From contig CP151667.1 in NCBI GenBank assembly GCA_038400315.1, positions 2,863,174 through 2,927,173 on the forward strand: DNA of 64,000 nucleotides, written 5' to 3'. Position numbers and translations under genes: made by a program. The stretch comes from Isosphaeraceae bacterium EP7. GTDB taxonomy: Bacteria > Planctomycetota > Planctomycetia > Isosphaerales > Isosphaeraceae. This document shows positions 50,173 through 58,854 of the stretch, piece after piece; the stretch's first letter is position 1; the number at the start of each line of letters is the position of its first letter. Below the pieces are notes generated by a model. That model had not been told where the DNA came from. It worked only from the letters and a program-made list of their open reading frames with translations, and made no database searches.

Positions 50173-51060
50173 TCACACGTCATCGCAGGGACTCCTTGAG
50201 CTTGCTGAACATCGCCTCGATCGGGTTCAGGTCGGGGCTGTAGGCCGGCAGGTAGCGGACCTCGGCGCCGGCGGCGGCGACCAAGCGGGCCACCTCGGCA
50301 GTCTTGTGGCATGAGAGGTTGTCCATCACCACGATGTCACAGGGCCTGAGTGTCGGGGCCAGGCACTCGCCGATGTCGGCCTCGAAGCAGGCGCTGTTCG
50401 TCGCCCCGTCGAAGGCCAGGCAGGCCCCGATGCCGCCGAGGCGGACCGCCGCGGTCAGGGTGAGCACCTTCCAGTGGCCGTGCGGCACCGCCGCATCGAC
50501 CCGCTTGCCGCGCGGGGACCGTGCGTACCGCCTGGTCATCGCGGTCGTCGCGCCGCTCTCGTCCAGAAAGACCAGGCGGGACGGGTCGACGCCGGTGAAC
50601 TCGGCCCGCCAGGCCGCCCTGGCCTCCTTCAAGTCGGGCCGGTCCTGCTCGGCGGCCCGGGGCGACTTTTTTTGCGCGTGATGCCCAGCCGTCTCAGCGC
50701 CCGGTCGGTGGCCGAGGTGCCGCAGGCCACGCCGGCGGCGGCCGCCAGCTGCCTGAGCGTGGCATCGGGATCGGCCGCGACGGCGTTGCAGAGCCGCTCG
50801 GCCGCCTCGCCGGAGAAGGCCGGGGCCCGGCCCCCGCCGTGCGGCCTCGGCGCGATCGAGCCGGTCTCCCGGCGCCTCTTGAGCAGCAGGCGGACCCAGG
50901 ACTGGCTGACGGAGAATCGTTCGGCGACCTCGGCGCGCGTCTGAATCCCCTCATCGCAGGCGGCAATGACCCGCTCCCGCAGGTCCATCGAGTATGCCGC
51001 CATTCTCCGTGCCCTCCTATCACGGAGAATCGGAAAAAAGCACGCCACGTTCAATGGGGA
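50173..51060 (-). mobile_element. IS630-family element, truncated
   Basis: Only the transposase gene and its upstream end are recognisable. The 3' part of the transposase is cut where the right end of the IS407 element begins, so an insertion or deletion by that element removed the distal end. No complete terminal repeat pair remains. Confidence 0.75.
50180..51003 (-). pseudogene. IS630-family transposase, C-terminally truncated
   Basis: The first frame (from ATG 51003, SMDLRERVIAACDEGIQTRAEVAERFSVSQSWVRLLLKRRRETG) contains the HTH_29-type DNA-binding part and would end at 50629. A -1 slip at a seven-A tract (50667-50673) joins it to the catalytic part: LVFLDESGATTAMTRRYARSPRGKR, DIVVMDNLSCHKT and YLPAYSPDLNPIEAMFSKLKESLR. 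The family normally continues for another 30-50 residues; here a stop follows directly at the IS407 junction. All three catalytic acids (Asp, Asp, Glu) are before the cut, but activity is doubtful. Confidence 0.78.
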
Positions 51061-51066
51061 ACTGCT

Positions 51067-51327
51067 CTAGGGGATCGAGTCGGCGGCGAAAAAGGCCATG
51101 GCGATGACCAGCCAGATGACTGACTCGGCGGGCAGGCGACGGCGGTGTTCCAAGGCCCGGCGGGCGTGTGATCGGATGGCGGCGAGTCGGGCCCGTGAGA
51201 TCAACTTCCCAAGACCGCGGGTAGAGGGGATGGTGTCGAGGGCGATCGAGTCGAAGGCATGCGGTCGCCGGGGCGATGGATATATCAGGGCTTCCTTATG
51301 ATTTAGGGGTCGGGTCAGCAACCTCAC
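51067..51327 (-). pseudogene. IS4-type transposase N-terminal fragment
   Basis: The frame of 86 codons contains FDSIALDTIPSTRGLGKLISRARLAAIRSHARRALEHRRRLPAESVIWLVIAMAFF. This pattern (an arginine-rich helix, RRRLPAE and a hydrophobic WLVIAMALF-like segment) is the N-terminus of IS4-family transposases. The catalytic part is missing, cut at the IS630 remnant. It is a fossil at the right end of the second IS cluster. Bases 51328-51506 have no recognisable gene. Confidence 0.55.
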
Positions 51328-51506
51328 AATAGCAAGGGGGCCCTGATCTTACGGCTAACTAACGGGCATTGGGTGTAGACGTGTCGGCAATTCGATGCAC
51401 GCCAACAACTCGCGTCCACCAGCCGCTGGTGATCGCATCATGCTGATGATCTCCCGGATGGCCTCAAGGTAAAGCGGGCCCTCTCGAACCCGCCCATCCC
51501 TGCATC

Positions 51507-52358
51507 TCAACCCTTCACCATCTCGGAGACCACAGCCGCTAGAGGCGTCGTCGGCCGCCCGATGAGGCGGCTCATCTGACGCCCATCGTCGAACAAGCCA
51601 CCCCTGGACGCCACCGCATCGCTATTGGCCAGCAGTTCCGCGAACTGGTCTGGAATGCCCGCCCCGGTGAGGAGAGCCCGATAGTCCGCCTCGGGCATGT
51701 CCCGGTACGCCAGCGGCTTGCCCGACTGGCGGGCAACCTCGGCGGCGAATTCGGACAGGGTCTGGCCCTCGTCGCCCGCCAGCTCGTAGATGCGCCCCGC
51801 ATGCCCTTCGGTCGTCAGGACGGCGGCCGCCGCCTCCGCGTAGTCGACGCGAGCCGCCCAGGAGAATCGCCCGTCATTCGCGCAACCGGGGAGTTGGCCA
51901 CGCTTCAAAGCAGCCGGAAGCGACATGGCCCTGTTCTCGGCGTACCAGCCGTTCCGCAGGAACACGACCGGGACGCCCGACTCCCGGAGAATCACCTCGG
52001 TTTCCCGGTGCTCGACACCCAAGAGCAGCTCCGTCGTGTCGGCACGCAGCACGCTCGTATAGGCCAGGAGCCTCACCCCAGCCCGCTTGGCGGCCTCGAT
52101 CACGTTGCGGTGCTGGGGGACGCGGCATCCAACCTCACTGCTCGAGATCAGCAGCACCTGGTCGATGCCATGAAGGGCCGCATCGAGCATTTCCGGCTTT
52201 CCGTAGTCGGCCTCGCGAACCTCGACCCCGAGGCCGGCAGCTTTCTTGACGTTGCGTGCCGTCGCGACGATCCGGTCGGCGGGCATGGTTTCGAGCAACT
52301 TTGCGACGACGAGGCGGCCAAGCTGGCCGGTGGCGGCGGTCACGAGAATGCGGGACAT
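51507..52358 (-). CDS. NmrA-like NAD(P)-binding oxidoreductase
   Basis: This atypical SDR of 283 residues belongs to the NmrA/QOR2-like group. The cofactor loop is TAATGQLGRLVVAKLL at the N-terminus, followed by VEVREADYGKPEMLDAALHGIDQVLLISSSE and LLAYTSVLRADTT. Later blocks are FLRNGWYAENRAMSLPAALKRGQL and YELAGDEGQTLSEFAAEV. Members of this group act as quinone reductases or NADP sensors. It is divergent from the HxlR gene, with 83 bases between their starts, the usual arrangement for a HxlR-regulated oxidoreductase. Confidence 0.9.
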   Translation of the reverse strand: MSRILVTAATGQLGRLVVAKLLETMPADRIVATARNVKKAAGLGVEVREADYGKPEMLDAALHGIDQVLLISSSEVGCRVPQHRNVIEAAKRAGVRLLAYTSVLRADTTELLLGVEHRETEVILRESGVPVVFLRNGWYAENRAMSLPAALKRGQLPGCANDGRFSWAARVDYAEAAAAVLTTEGHAGRIYELAGDEGQTLSEFAAEVARQSGKPLAYRDMPEADYRALLTGAGIPDQFAELLANSDAVASRGGLFDDGRQMSRLIGRPTTPLAAVVSEMVKG

Positions 52359-52382
52359 GAGCGGTCTCCCTTACCAGGTCTC

Positions 52383-52459
52383 TTTTGGTAACCTGGTGAA
52401 GAATAGGGACCACCCCCGATGCTTCAAGGAGGCAGGAATTCGTGACAAGGTTACCCAAA
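52383..52459. promoter_or_regulatory. Inverted GGTAACC motifs in the HxlR/NmrA divergent region
   Basis: CTTTTGGTAACCTGG (52383-52397) and the inverse CAAGGTTACCCAAAG (52446-52460) share 12 of 15 positions. One lies between the two genes, 25 bases from the NmrA start. The second overlaps the HxlR start codon region. They are candidate HxlR binding sites. Confidence 0.38.
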
Positions 52460-52894
52460 GGTGACCGCCCCGAGGGCGTACGGGACGCCCTGGCGACGCG
52501 GTTCGACGGCTGGATGACGGACGATCTCGCCCCGGAGCAGTGCCCGGCGCGTGACGCGTTCGACCGGATCGGCGACCGCTGGACCGCGTTGATCATCGTA
52601 GCCCTCGCCAAGGAGCCTCGGCGTTTCGCGGTCTTGCTCCGGCTCATCCCGGACATCTCCAAAAAAATGCTGACACAATCGCTGCGGGGGCTGGAGCGGG
52701 ATGGCCTCGTCACGCGACACGTCTTTCCGACCAAGCCGCCTGCCGTCGAGTACCGGCTGTCGCCGTTGGGCGAATCGATGCTGGAGCCGCTTGTCGGACT
52801 GGTGAGCTGGGCCGAGCGGACACGAGCCGAAGTATTGAGCGCCAGAGAGCGGTTCGATCGGGCGGGACAGCCTCTCGAACTCAGGCAGGGCTGA
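52442..52894 (+). CDS. HxlR-family transcriptional regulator
   Basis: This 150-residue winged-helix regulator has the CPARDAFDRIGDRWTALIIVALAKEPRRFAVLLRLIPDISKKMLTQSLRGLERDGLVTRHVFPTKPPAVEYRLSPLGESM core that defines the family, including the conserved N-terminal cysteine that in some members senses electrophiles. Start GTG at 52442 is preceded by a GGAGG. It is divergent from the NmrA-like gene, and inverted GGTAACC motifs in the gap are candidate operators. It likely controls that gene in response to quinones or aldehydes (inference from family). Confidence 0.9.
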   Translation: MTRLPKGDRPEGVRDALATRFDGWMTDDLAPEQCPARDAFDRIGDRWTALIIVALAKEPRRFAVLLRLIPDISKKMLTQSLRGLERDGLVTRHVFPTKPPAVEYRLSPLGESMLEPLVGLVSWAERTRAEVLSARERFDRAGQPLELRQG

Positions 52895-52937
52895 AACGGC
52901 GTGTGGTAGGGCACAAGCCGAAGGCATCGCCCACCAC

Positions 52938-53005
52938 GCATGAAAAAGCCCCCGGCTCTCCGTAGCCCAGGGGCGAACCTACCTGCTCGTGTTCCGCGAT
53001 CGGCC
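52938..53005. repeat. Dispersed repeat, copy 1
   Basis: A 68-base sequence with a T-tract hairpin on the minus strand (AGCCGGGGGCT then TTTTT) matches 63525-63590 at most positions. It lies in the 301-base gap after the HxlR gene, which shows no gene. It may be a shared transcription-terminator-type repeat. Confidence 0.65.
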
Positions 53006-53195
53006 GCTCGGTGGACCAGATGGGTGTCGCTCATCGCCAGCGGAGCCATTGCCTCGAACAGCGGGGGCGACTCAGTCTTCACCGTCGCGGCTGTCATTGG
53101 CGTGACCACCGTCTGCGGCAAGGATAAACTCGCTGCCGGCGGCTGGTCGGTCTACTTCGGACTGAGTCAGTCACGCCACCATCTCGGAGGCCACC

Positions 53196-53594
53196 ATGAA
53201 GGCGATTCTCTCCCTGGCGTTGATCCTCGGGACATGCGGCCTGGCGGACGCGGCTGATGACAAGGCGGCCGACCCGGTCGGAAAGTGGCATTGCAGCTAC
53301 GAGATCGGCGAGCAGAAGCGGACGTCCACCCTGACGGTCAAGAAGGAGGGGGACGAGCTCGTCGGGACCATGGATTGGGCGGATCAGAAGGACGAAAAGC
53401 TGAAGGATCCGAAATTCAAGGACGGGAAGCTGACGTTCTCCGCGGTGCGGAAGTTCCAGGGCAACACGATCCCCATCGACTACACCTTGAAGATCGACGG
53501 AAACGAGCTCAAGGGTACGGGTGAGGCGGATTTCGGAGGGCAGAAGCAGGAGTTCGACATCGAGGGAAAGCGCGAGAAGAAGGACGAGAAATAA
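53196..53594 (+). CDS. Small exported protein of unknown function
   Basis: This 132-residue protein has a signal peptide (AILSLALILGTCGLADAA) and a mature beta-rich domain: PVGKWHCSYEIGEQKRTSTLTVKKEGDELVGTMDW, then FKDGKLTFSAVRKFQGN and TLKIDGNELKGTGEADFGGQKQEFDIEGKRE. The strand pattern and the GKW start resemble small lipocalin-like or beta-barrel proteins that planctomycetes export in numbers, but no family is certain. It lies alone between the HxlR gene and a leftward cluster. Confidence 0.72.
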   Translation: MKAILSLALILGTCGLADAADDKAADPVGKWHCSYEIGEQKRTSTLTVKKEGDELVGTMDWADQKDEKLKDPKFKDGKLTFSAVRKFQGNTIPIDYTLKIDGNELKGTGEADFGGQKQEFDIEGKREKKDEK

Positions 53595-53635
53595 TCGCAC
53601 GGGCCGGCGGTGGATAGGTGAAGTGTGGACGAACC

Positions 53636-54007
53636 TCAGACGTACTCGATCCACCGCCGGACCAGGTCGGCGAACGCTCTCTTCTTCGCCTCGAGGTCCT
53701 CCATATTCTGGAACGAGACCGACGCCCGGTCCTTGCCCAGCCACTTCAGCAGTGGGCTCTCCAACTCAATGCCGGGCGTGTCCCTGGTCTTTGCGCCCAA
53801 GTGCAGAATCACCTGGAAGCCTCCCCGCAGGTGGAACGTCGCGAACCACTCGGTCGTGCGAAAGCTCGGGGCGTTCCACTTAATCCCCTCACCGATGGCA
53901 GGATCGGCGCCGAGGATGATCTGGCGGACAGCGAGGATCTCGGGCTTGAGCGGATGCTCGAGCGACTCGAGGAATGCCTCGACGCTCTCCGGGGGCTTCT
54001 TGGCCAC
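53636..54007 (-). CDS. DUF1801-domain protein
   Basis: This is a 123-residue DUF1801 (YdhG-like) protein: KPPESVEAFLESLEHPLKPEILAVRQIILGADPAIGEGIKWNAPSF, FHLRGGFQVILHLGAK and ASVSFQNMEDLEAKKRAFADLVRRWI. This family is often found beside ArsR and SRPBCC genes; the function is unknown. It is the last gene of the leftward group starting with ArsR at 55154. About 25 bases separate it from the DUF4287 gene. Confidence 0.9.
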   Translation of the reverse strand: MAKKPPESVEAFLESLEHPLKPEILAVRQIILGADPAIGEGIKWNAPSFRTTEWFATFHLRGGFQVILHLGAKTRDTPGIELESPLLKWLGKDRASVSFQNMEDLEAKKRAFADLVRRWIEYV

Positions 54008-54032
54008 TTGATACTCCTGGCGGCGGACACGC

Positions 54033-54263
54033 CTACGCGTCGCCTTCTTGTTTCGTACCCTTCAGCAAGGCCACGACGGCCTGGGCGTGACCGTGGCCGA
54101 GCTCGAAATCCCTCTTCAGCCACTCGATGACCTGTCCCGCCTTCACGTCGGCGCGGAGCTTGCTGTCCGCCATGAATCCCTTCTCATCGGCGAGTCTCCT
54201 AAAATCGTCGGGACCCTGGCCGGTCTTCGTCTTGATGTTGTCCAGATAGGCTTGGAACGACAT
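54033..54263 (-). CDS. DUF4287-domain protein
   Basis: This 76-residue protein has the conserved start SFQAYLDNIKTKTGQGPDDFRRLADEKG, then LRADVKAGQVIEWLKRDFELGHGHAQAVVALLKG. DUF4287 proteins are small and their role is unknown. The ATG at 54263 gives the conventional N-terminus; the frame is open for 15 codons before it. It sits between the SRPBCC and DUF1801 genes on the same strand, a frequent neighbourhood for these families. Confidence 0.87.
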   Translation of the reverse strand: MSFQAYLDNIKTKTGQGPDDFRRLADEKGFMADSKLRADVKAGQVIEWLKRDFELGHGHAQAVVALLKGTKQEGDA

Positions 54264-54336
54264 TCGAGCATCCCTCCCTTGGAATCGGCTGATCCTTCCA
54301 CGGCCCACTCGGGCCTACTGCCATCGGAACGACGGC

Positions 54337-54819
54337 TCACCAGCTCTTCGCCAACGTCACGAGCTGGTCCAACGCCGCGCCCCAGCCGTTGTGGAAGCCC
54401 ATTGCTTCGTGCTTCGAGCGCCCGTCCTCGGTGCTGTGGAGGGCGGTCGCCGTGTATTTCGTGCCTGACTCGTGCGGCTCGATCTCGATGATCGCCGTGA
54501 AGACGAAGGGCACGTCCGCGCCGAGGTTCGCCGGGCGGTATCCGGGCAGGAGAGCCCCGGTCCAGACCAGCTTCCTATTCGGCACGACCTCGAGGTAGCA
54601 ACCGGTGTTGGGGAACTGCTGCCCCTCGGGTGATTCCATGACCGTATGGAACTTGCCGCCGGGTTTCAGGTCGATCTCGCAGCCCACGGTCTTCCACGGG
54701 GCCGGGGTGAACCACTTTTTCAGGTGCTCCGGCGTCGTCCACGCCTTCCAGACGAGTTCGGGCGGCACGTCGACGACGCGTTCGAGCACGAGATCGGTCT
54801 TGGGGTCCAGTGGCGTCAT
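54337..54819 (-). CDS. SRPBCC (AHSA1-type) protein
   Basis: This is a 160-residue SRPBCC-fold protein ([107 protein letters not shown]). The family binds hydrophobic ligands in a deep cavity; the ligand is unknown. Its start overlaps the ArsR stop by four bases (ATGA), so the two are translationally coupled, the common ArsR-AHSA1 pair. Confidence 0.92.
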   Translation of the reverse strand: MTPLDPKTDLVLERVVDVPPELVWKAWTTPEHLKKWFTPAPWKTVGCEIDLKPGGKFHTVMESPEGQQFPNTGCYLEVVPNRKLVWTGALLPGYRPANLGADVPFVFTAIIEIEPHESGTKYTATALHSTEDGRSKHEAMGFHNGWGAALDQLVTLAKSW

Positions 54820-55154
54820 TCGGGTTGCTCCTTGAGGTCTTCGAGATAGGAATCGAGCTGATCGAGGCGACGTTCCCAGAGCAGCCGCTGGGTCGCCATC
54901 CAGTCCTCAGCCTCCCTCAGCGTGCTCGGGGCGAGTTCGTAGGTGCGGACCCGTCCGGACTTGCGCGACTTGACCAGCCCGCACTTCTGCAGGACGTCCA
55001 GGTGCTGGAGGAAGGACGGTAAGGCCATCTTGAACGGCCTGGCCAGCTCGCTCGTCGCGGTTGGACCACGCGAGAGCCTCTCGACCACGGCCCGGCGGGT
55101 CGGGTCGGCCAAAGCCTGGAACAGGAGGTTCAGTCCAGCGGCATGGCTAGGCAT
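54816..55154 (-). CDS. ArsR-family transcriptional regulator
   Basis: This 112-residue winged-helix regulator ([67 protein letters not shown]) lacks metal-binding cysteine pairs, as usual for members linked to AHSA1 genes. It heads a leftward unit of ArsR, SRPBCC and perhaps DUF4287 and DUF1801. A clear promoter lies upstream with its -10 hexamer ending 7 bases before the start codon, so the transcript seems to begin at or next to the AUG. No Shine-Dalgarno sequence could then be used. Confidence 0.92.
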   Translation of the reverse strand: MPSHAAGLNLLFQALADPTRRAVVERLSRGPTATSELARPFKMALPSFLQHLDVLQKCGLVKSRKSGRVRTYELAPSTLREAEDWMATQRLLWERRLDQLDSYLEDLKEQPE

Positions 55155-55161
55155 TCGACTA

Positions 55162-55189
55162 ACTATAAATGAAGCGAAGGTTAGGTCAA
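55162..55189 (-). promoter_or_regulatory. Strong sigma-70-type promoter of the arsR operon, leaderless
   Basis: On the minus strand TTGACC (55184-55189) and TATAGT (55162-55167) are 16 bases apart. Transcription would start about 7 bases after the -10, at the A of the arsR start codon at 55154. Confidence 0.65.
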
Positions 55190-55773
55190 GCCCTAGCTAT
55201 TCGGTCCCGGCGGTGCTTGCCACTCACTTTGAACGACGGAAGGGCGGTCCGGCGAAGAAACCGCTTGCGCGAAGCTCCGGAGTCAGCCATGGTCGGCTCA
55301 TGCGACTGAGCCACGACATCCAAAACAGCTTATCCGCGTAGCACGTGTCGCCCCGTTCAGTCGCATAATCGAACGCGAGTGCTTCGCCGAACGCGGGAAG
55401 CGAGGATCAGTGAGTGAAGAACCTCATTGACAGCAGATGCAGCCGCGAAGGGACCTTCCGGACCGTTTCCCTTGACCTGGCCCTCAGGTAAGCCGCGTAC
55501 GACCTACCCAGAACGCAGCCGCTTCGACACCCCGTTCGCTCGTGCCCCCAACCAGTTGCCCCATGAGATCGAGCTGCTGGGCGGCACTGAGCCGATCCTC
55601 TCGACGAACATCCCACCGCGTAAGGATGAGCTTCCCTATGCCTCGTTCGAAGACCCTCGTTCCATGTTTGTGAGGGACGGTCCTGACCGCCCCTGATACC
55701 GCCGACAAGCTCCACGCCATGGACGACCGCGAACTCGACATCGGATTTCTCAGATATCTTGGGCCGAATCTGA
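55190..55773. other. Long intergenic region
   Basis: No gene is supported in these 584 bases. Open frames on both strands have no family resemblance, coding bias or start signal. No RNA or repeat was recognised. Confidence 0.5.
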
Positions 55774-56406
55774 TCAACGAAGCCTCTTGCTGAAATAATG
55801 TTTCCAACTCTCGGGCAGTACCCCGGACTGCATTGCTCGGCGCAAAAGTTCCTGATTTCTTGAGTCCACCGTGTACAACTTGACGATGTCGGCAACGGTT
55901 AAGTTCTCCTCAGATCGAGCCAGCGGCTCGATGGCATCGCCCGCTCCGACATCCCCCTCTTTCGTCACCGAGAAATAGAATCCGGTCCTCCCGCTCTTCA
56001 ACATCCGCTTCAGCATGTCCATTCGTCCAAACCGTATGCCGAGCTTGTAACAAGGCATTCTCGGCTGGGTGACCATGAACTCAGCCGAGCCGATCCTGAA
56101 GCGGTCGCCGATTCGGACGTCCTCGAGGATGCCCTCAATCGTCAGGTTCTCTCCAAAGACCGCCGGTGGGAATTCCACCTCGGGCAATTCCTGCCGCCAC
56201 GGCTCGTAGTGCTCGGAAGGGTAGACGTAAACGGCCTTTTCGAAGCCTCCGTGCACCGTCAGGTCGGATTGCTCGTCGCCCTCGAAGTTGAGCCTGGTAA
56301 CTCGAAGTCGACGGTCCACCGGCTCTTTGAAGATCGAGGTCAGTACGGTCTCACCGTCGAAGTCGATTTCACGCGGGAGCCCAACGCTCAGCGATAGCAC
56401 TTTCAT
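55774..56406 (-). CDS. MOSC-domain protein (YiiM type)
   Basis: This is a 210-residue MOSC protein, the beta-barrel domain shared with molybdenum-cofactor sulfurases. Typical blocks are VDRRLRVTRLNFEGDEQSDLTVHGGFEKAVYVYPSEHYEPWRQELP, FGENLTIEGI, RIGSAEFMVTQPRMPCYKLGIRFG and FYFSVTKEGDVGAGDAIE. The conserved cysteine in PRMPCYKL is the putative catalytic or sulfur-carrying residue. YiiM-like members help reduce N-hydroxylated bases and amides. It stands alone. Confidence 0.9.
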   Translation of the reverse strand: MKVLSLSVGLPREIDFDGETVLTSIFKEPVDRRLRVTRLNFEGDEQSDLTVHGGFEKAVYVYPSEHYEPWRQELPEVEFPPAVFGENLTIEGILEDVRIGDRFRIGSAEFMVTQPRMPCYKLGIRFGRMDMLKRMLKSGRTGFYFSVTKEGDVGAGDAIEPLARSEENLTVADIVKLYTVDSRNQELLRRAMQSGVLPESWKHYFSKRLR

Positions 56407-56564
56407 GGGAGCCTTTCTGCGTCAAAGCCGCGGTGCTCTGCGGATGAATTTCGCACATCGGCCTGACCATGTCGTTGCAGCCAATGGCAAAACGGTCCTG
56501 AAGTCGATTTGGCAATTTGCAGGCGGGCCGCTCAGCGGATCGAAGGGCCAGGTCGAGCAGGCGC

Positions 56565-57149
56565 TCATCCGCCCCGCTTCGCCGCCTCCAGGGAATACGT
56601 CGGGTCAGCGTCGTCCCACTTCACATCCCCCGATGGACCGTAGATCGCCGGAACTGGCTCATGGCCAGCCTGACGCAACCAGGCCTGCACCTGGGTCCGG
56701 TGGTGGCAAGTGTGCAGGACTCGCCGCCAGAACACCCAGATACGCTCACGCTCCAGGCCGCCAAAAAACCGTCGCCCCTCCAGCCACCAGGCTCGATCGC
56801 CTTTCGCCAACTGCGGCAGGCGTCGCCTCACATGCAAGGTGTACTTATTGATGTAGTCCCGGCTTCCGGGCTTCTCGCCGGAGGGCAGAAGTTCCTCAAC
56901 CGGCGGTTCCTCGGTGCCCACGAACTGGGCGAAAAACCGGCGCTCGGACAGGAGCTGGTGAACCATGATGGTGCGGATCGAATTGCACTTCTCGTGCGGC
57001 GAGAATTCAAGCATCCCATCCGGCACTGCCCGCCACATGCTGACCGCCTTGTTGGTTTCGCTGACATAAGTCGTTATGGCATTCTGGAAAACGGGATCAG
57101 CGGCTTGCGGGACCTCATCATCGGATATCGCCGTGAAGTCGTAGTGCAT
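56565..57149 (-). CDS. DinB-like four-helix protein
   Basis: This 194-residue protein fits the DinB/YfiT metalloprotein family of four-helix bundles: the segment ISNSIRTIMVHQLLSERRFFAQF (here CNSIRTIMVHQLLSERRFF) carries the first metal histidine and VFWRRVLHTCHHRTQVQAWLRQAGHEPVPAIYG carries the His-x-x-x-His ligands. Such enzymes use a divalent metal for thiol-dependent transfer, for example of bacillithiol. The substrate is not known. It lies 160 bases upstream of the MOSC gene on the same strand. Confidence 0.78.
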   Translation of the reverse strand: MHYDFTAISDDEVPQAADPVFQNAITTYVSETNKAVSMWRAVPDGMLEFSPHEKCNSIRTIMVHQLLSERRFFAQFVGTEEPPVEELLPSGEKPGSRDYINKYTLHVRRRLPQLAKGDRAWWLEGRRFFGGLERERIWVFWRRVLHTCHHRTQVQAWLRQAGHEPVPAIYGPSGDVKWDDADPTYSLEAAKRGG

Positions 57150-57383
57150 GGCTGAACTCGGTAGGAGTCTCTGGGTCGGGAGACCTGGCCATTTTCGCCC
57201 TCAAGGCGGCCTGAGTCGAGGGGAGCCGAAAGTTGTGGGCCGGATGACCGACGCCCCAACTGCAAGAGCCTCAATTCACATTCGACGCCTGGCCAGCCCT
57301 TCCACCAGGACACGGGTTCATCAGCGTGCGTGTCGCCGGCGGCTGGAGCCGGTATGCTGTCGGTCCCCTAAAGCTGAGGAGCT

Positions 57384-58808
57384 ATGATGCGAAGACTCCG
57401 TCGAGCGGTTGTGGTCGGGATTTTGATGCTGGTCGTCGGTGCTCCGGCGACTCTGGCTTTCGACGACGGGAAAACGCCCTGGAAGGCCGGGACGGCCACG
57501 GTCAAGATCACGCCCGAGCGGCCAGTGACCTTGCTCGGCTACACCACCCGCAAGGGGCCGTTTGAAGCGGTATCCGACGATCTGTCGGCCCGCGCGTTGG
57601 CTCTGGAGGATGCACAGGGCCGCCGCGCGGTGATCGTCGCGGCAGACCTGGTTGCGTTACAGTCCGCCATCGTCACCGACGCCGTGACGCGCCGGATCGC
57701 CGAGCGGACGGGCCTGGGCCGCGAACGGCTGATCTTCAACGCCTCGCACACCCACACCGGGCCGGTCGTCAGCCTGGAACCGAACCTGAAGCTCAACGTC
57801 GCCCACCCGGACATGACGCCCGAGCAGGCCGAGGTGACGATCGCCTACACCCGCCGGCTGCAGGACCAACTCGTCGAGTTGGTGGAACGTGCCCTGGCCG
57901 ACTTGAAGCCGGCAAAGCTCTCCTGGGCGACCGGCCGCACGAAGGTCCCCACGAGTCGGCGACTCCCCAAGCCGGAAGGGGTCATCATGTCGCCGAACCC
58001 GGCCGCCCCGGTTGACGACGCGGTCCCAGTCCTGCGGGTCGACTCGCCGGAAGGGAAGCCCCAGGCCGTGGTCTTCGGCTGCTCCTGCCATGCCGTGGCC
58101 GCCGGTTTCCAGAACGCCATCAGTGCCGATTACCCCGGCTACGCCAGAGCCGTCATCGAGGAGCGTCACCCCGGCGCGACGACCCTGTTCCTGGCCGGGT
58201 GCGGCGGCGATGCCAACCCGGAGCCTCGCGGCACGATCGAACAGGCCAGGACGCACGGCGAGGCGCTGGGCCAAGAGGTTTGCCGGGTACTCGAAGGGAC
58301 GCTCGCTACCGTCGACGGGCCACTTCAGGTCGCTTATTCGCAGGTGGACCTGCCTCTCCAGCAACTGTCCCGCGAACAGATCGAGGGCTACCGGGATCGC
58401 CCGAACTTCCAGGCGTGGCAGGCCCGGCACATGCTCGAAGTGCTGGACGCGGGCGAAAAGCTGCCGACTCAATACACGGCGCCGGTGGCGGTCTGGCGGT
58501 TCGGCAAGAACCTGACGCTGGCGGCGTTGCCGGGCGAGCCGGTCGCCGAGTACGCGACGCTGCTCCGCAAGGCACTCGGTTCGGACGGGCTCTGGATCTC
58601 TGGCTACAACAACGACTGCTTCGGCTATTTGCCCTCCGCAAAGGTGGTCGCCGAAGGAGGCCACGAGGCGATCGGCGTGACGCTCTGGGCGTGGAGTCGG
58701 AACCTGAACTCCATGGTCGGCTTCTTCGAGCCTCGCGTTCAGGATGTGGTTGTTGACGCAGTGCGTCGACTGGCGAAGGAGGCTGGAGACGGGACTGGCG
58801 TGAAGTAA
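57384..58808 (+). CDS. Exported neutral/alkaline ceramidase-family hydrolase
   Basis: This protein of 474 residues has a signal peptide (VVVGILMLVVGAPATLAF) and then a domain like the N-terminal catalytic domain of neutral ceramidases: WKAGTATVKITPERPVTLLGY, RLIFNASHTHTGPVVS, VVFGCSCHAVAAG and TTLFLAGCGGDANPEP. Zinc ligands would be the His residues in SHTHTGP and SCHAV and a Glu and Tyr further on (LPGEPVAEYATLL, WISGYNNDCFGY). Planctomycetes encode several such proteins with unknown natural substrate; not all are true ceramidases. GAGGAG lies before the ATG. It stands alone. Confidence 0.88.
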   Translation: MMRRLRRAVVVGILMLVVGAPATLAFDDGKTPWKAGTATVKITPERPVTLLGYTTRKGPFEAVSDDLSARALALEDAQGRRAVIVAADLVALQSAIVTDAVTRRIAERTGLGRERLIFNASHTHTGPVVSLEPNLKLNVAHPDMTPEQAEVTIAYTRRLQDQLVELVERALADLKPAKLSWATGRTKVPTSRRLPKPEGVIMSPNPAAPVDDAVPVLRVDSPEGKPQAVVFGCSCHAVAAGFQNAISADYPGYARAVIEERHPGATTLFLAGCGGDANPEPRGTIEQARTHGEALGQEVCRVLEGTLATVDGPLQVAYSQVDLPLQQLSREQIEGYRDRPNFQAWQARHMLEVLDAGEKLPTQYTAPVAVWRFGKNLTLAALPGEPVAEYATLLRKALGSDGLWISGYNNDCFGYLPSAKVVAEGGHEAIGVTLWAWSRNLNSMVGFFEPRVQDVVVDAVRRLAKEAGDGTGVK

Positions 58809-58854
58809 GAATCGCAGTCCACCCAAGAGGGCTCGCTCCTGCCTCGCGTACTAT

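Noticed and set aside
55427-55696. Open frame on the plus strand between arsR and the MOSC gene
   Set aside because: It has no start signal and no family resemblance, and overlaps an equally long minus-strand frame.
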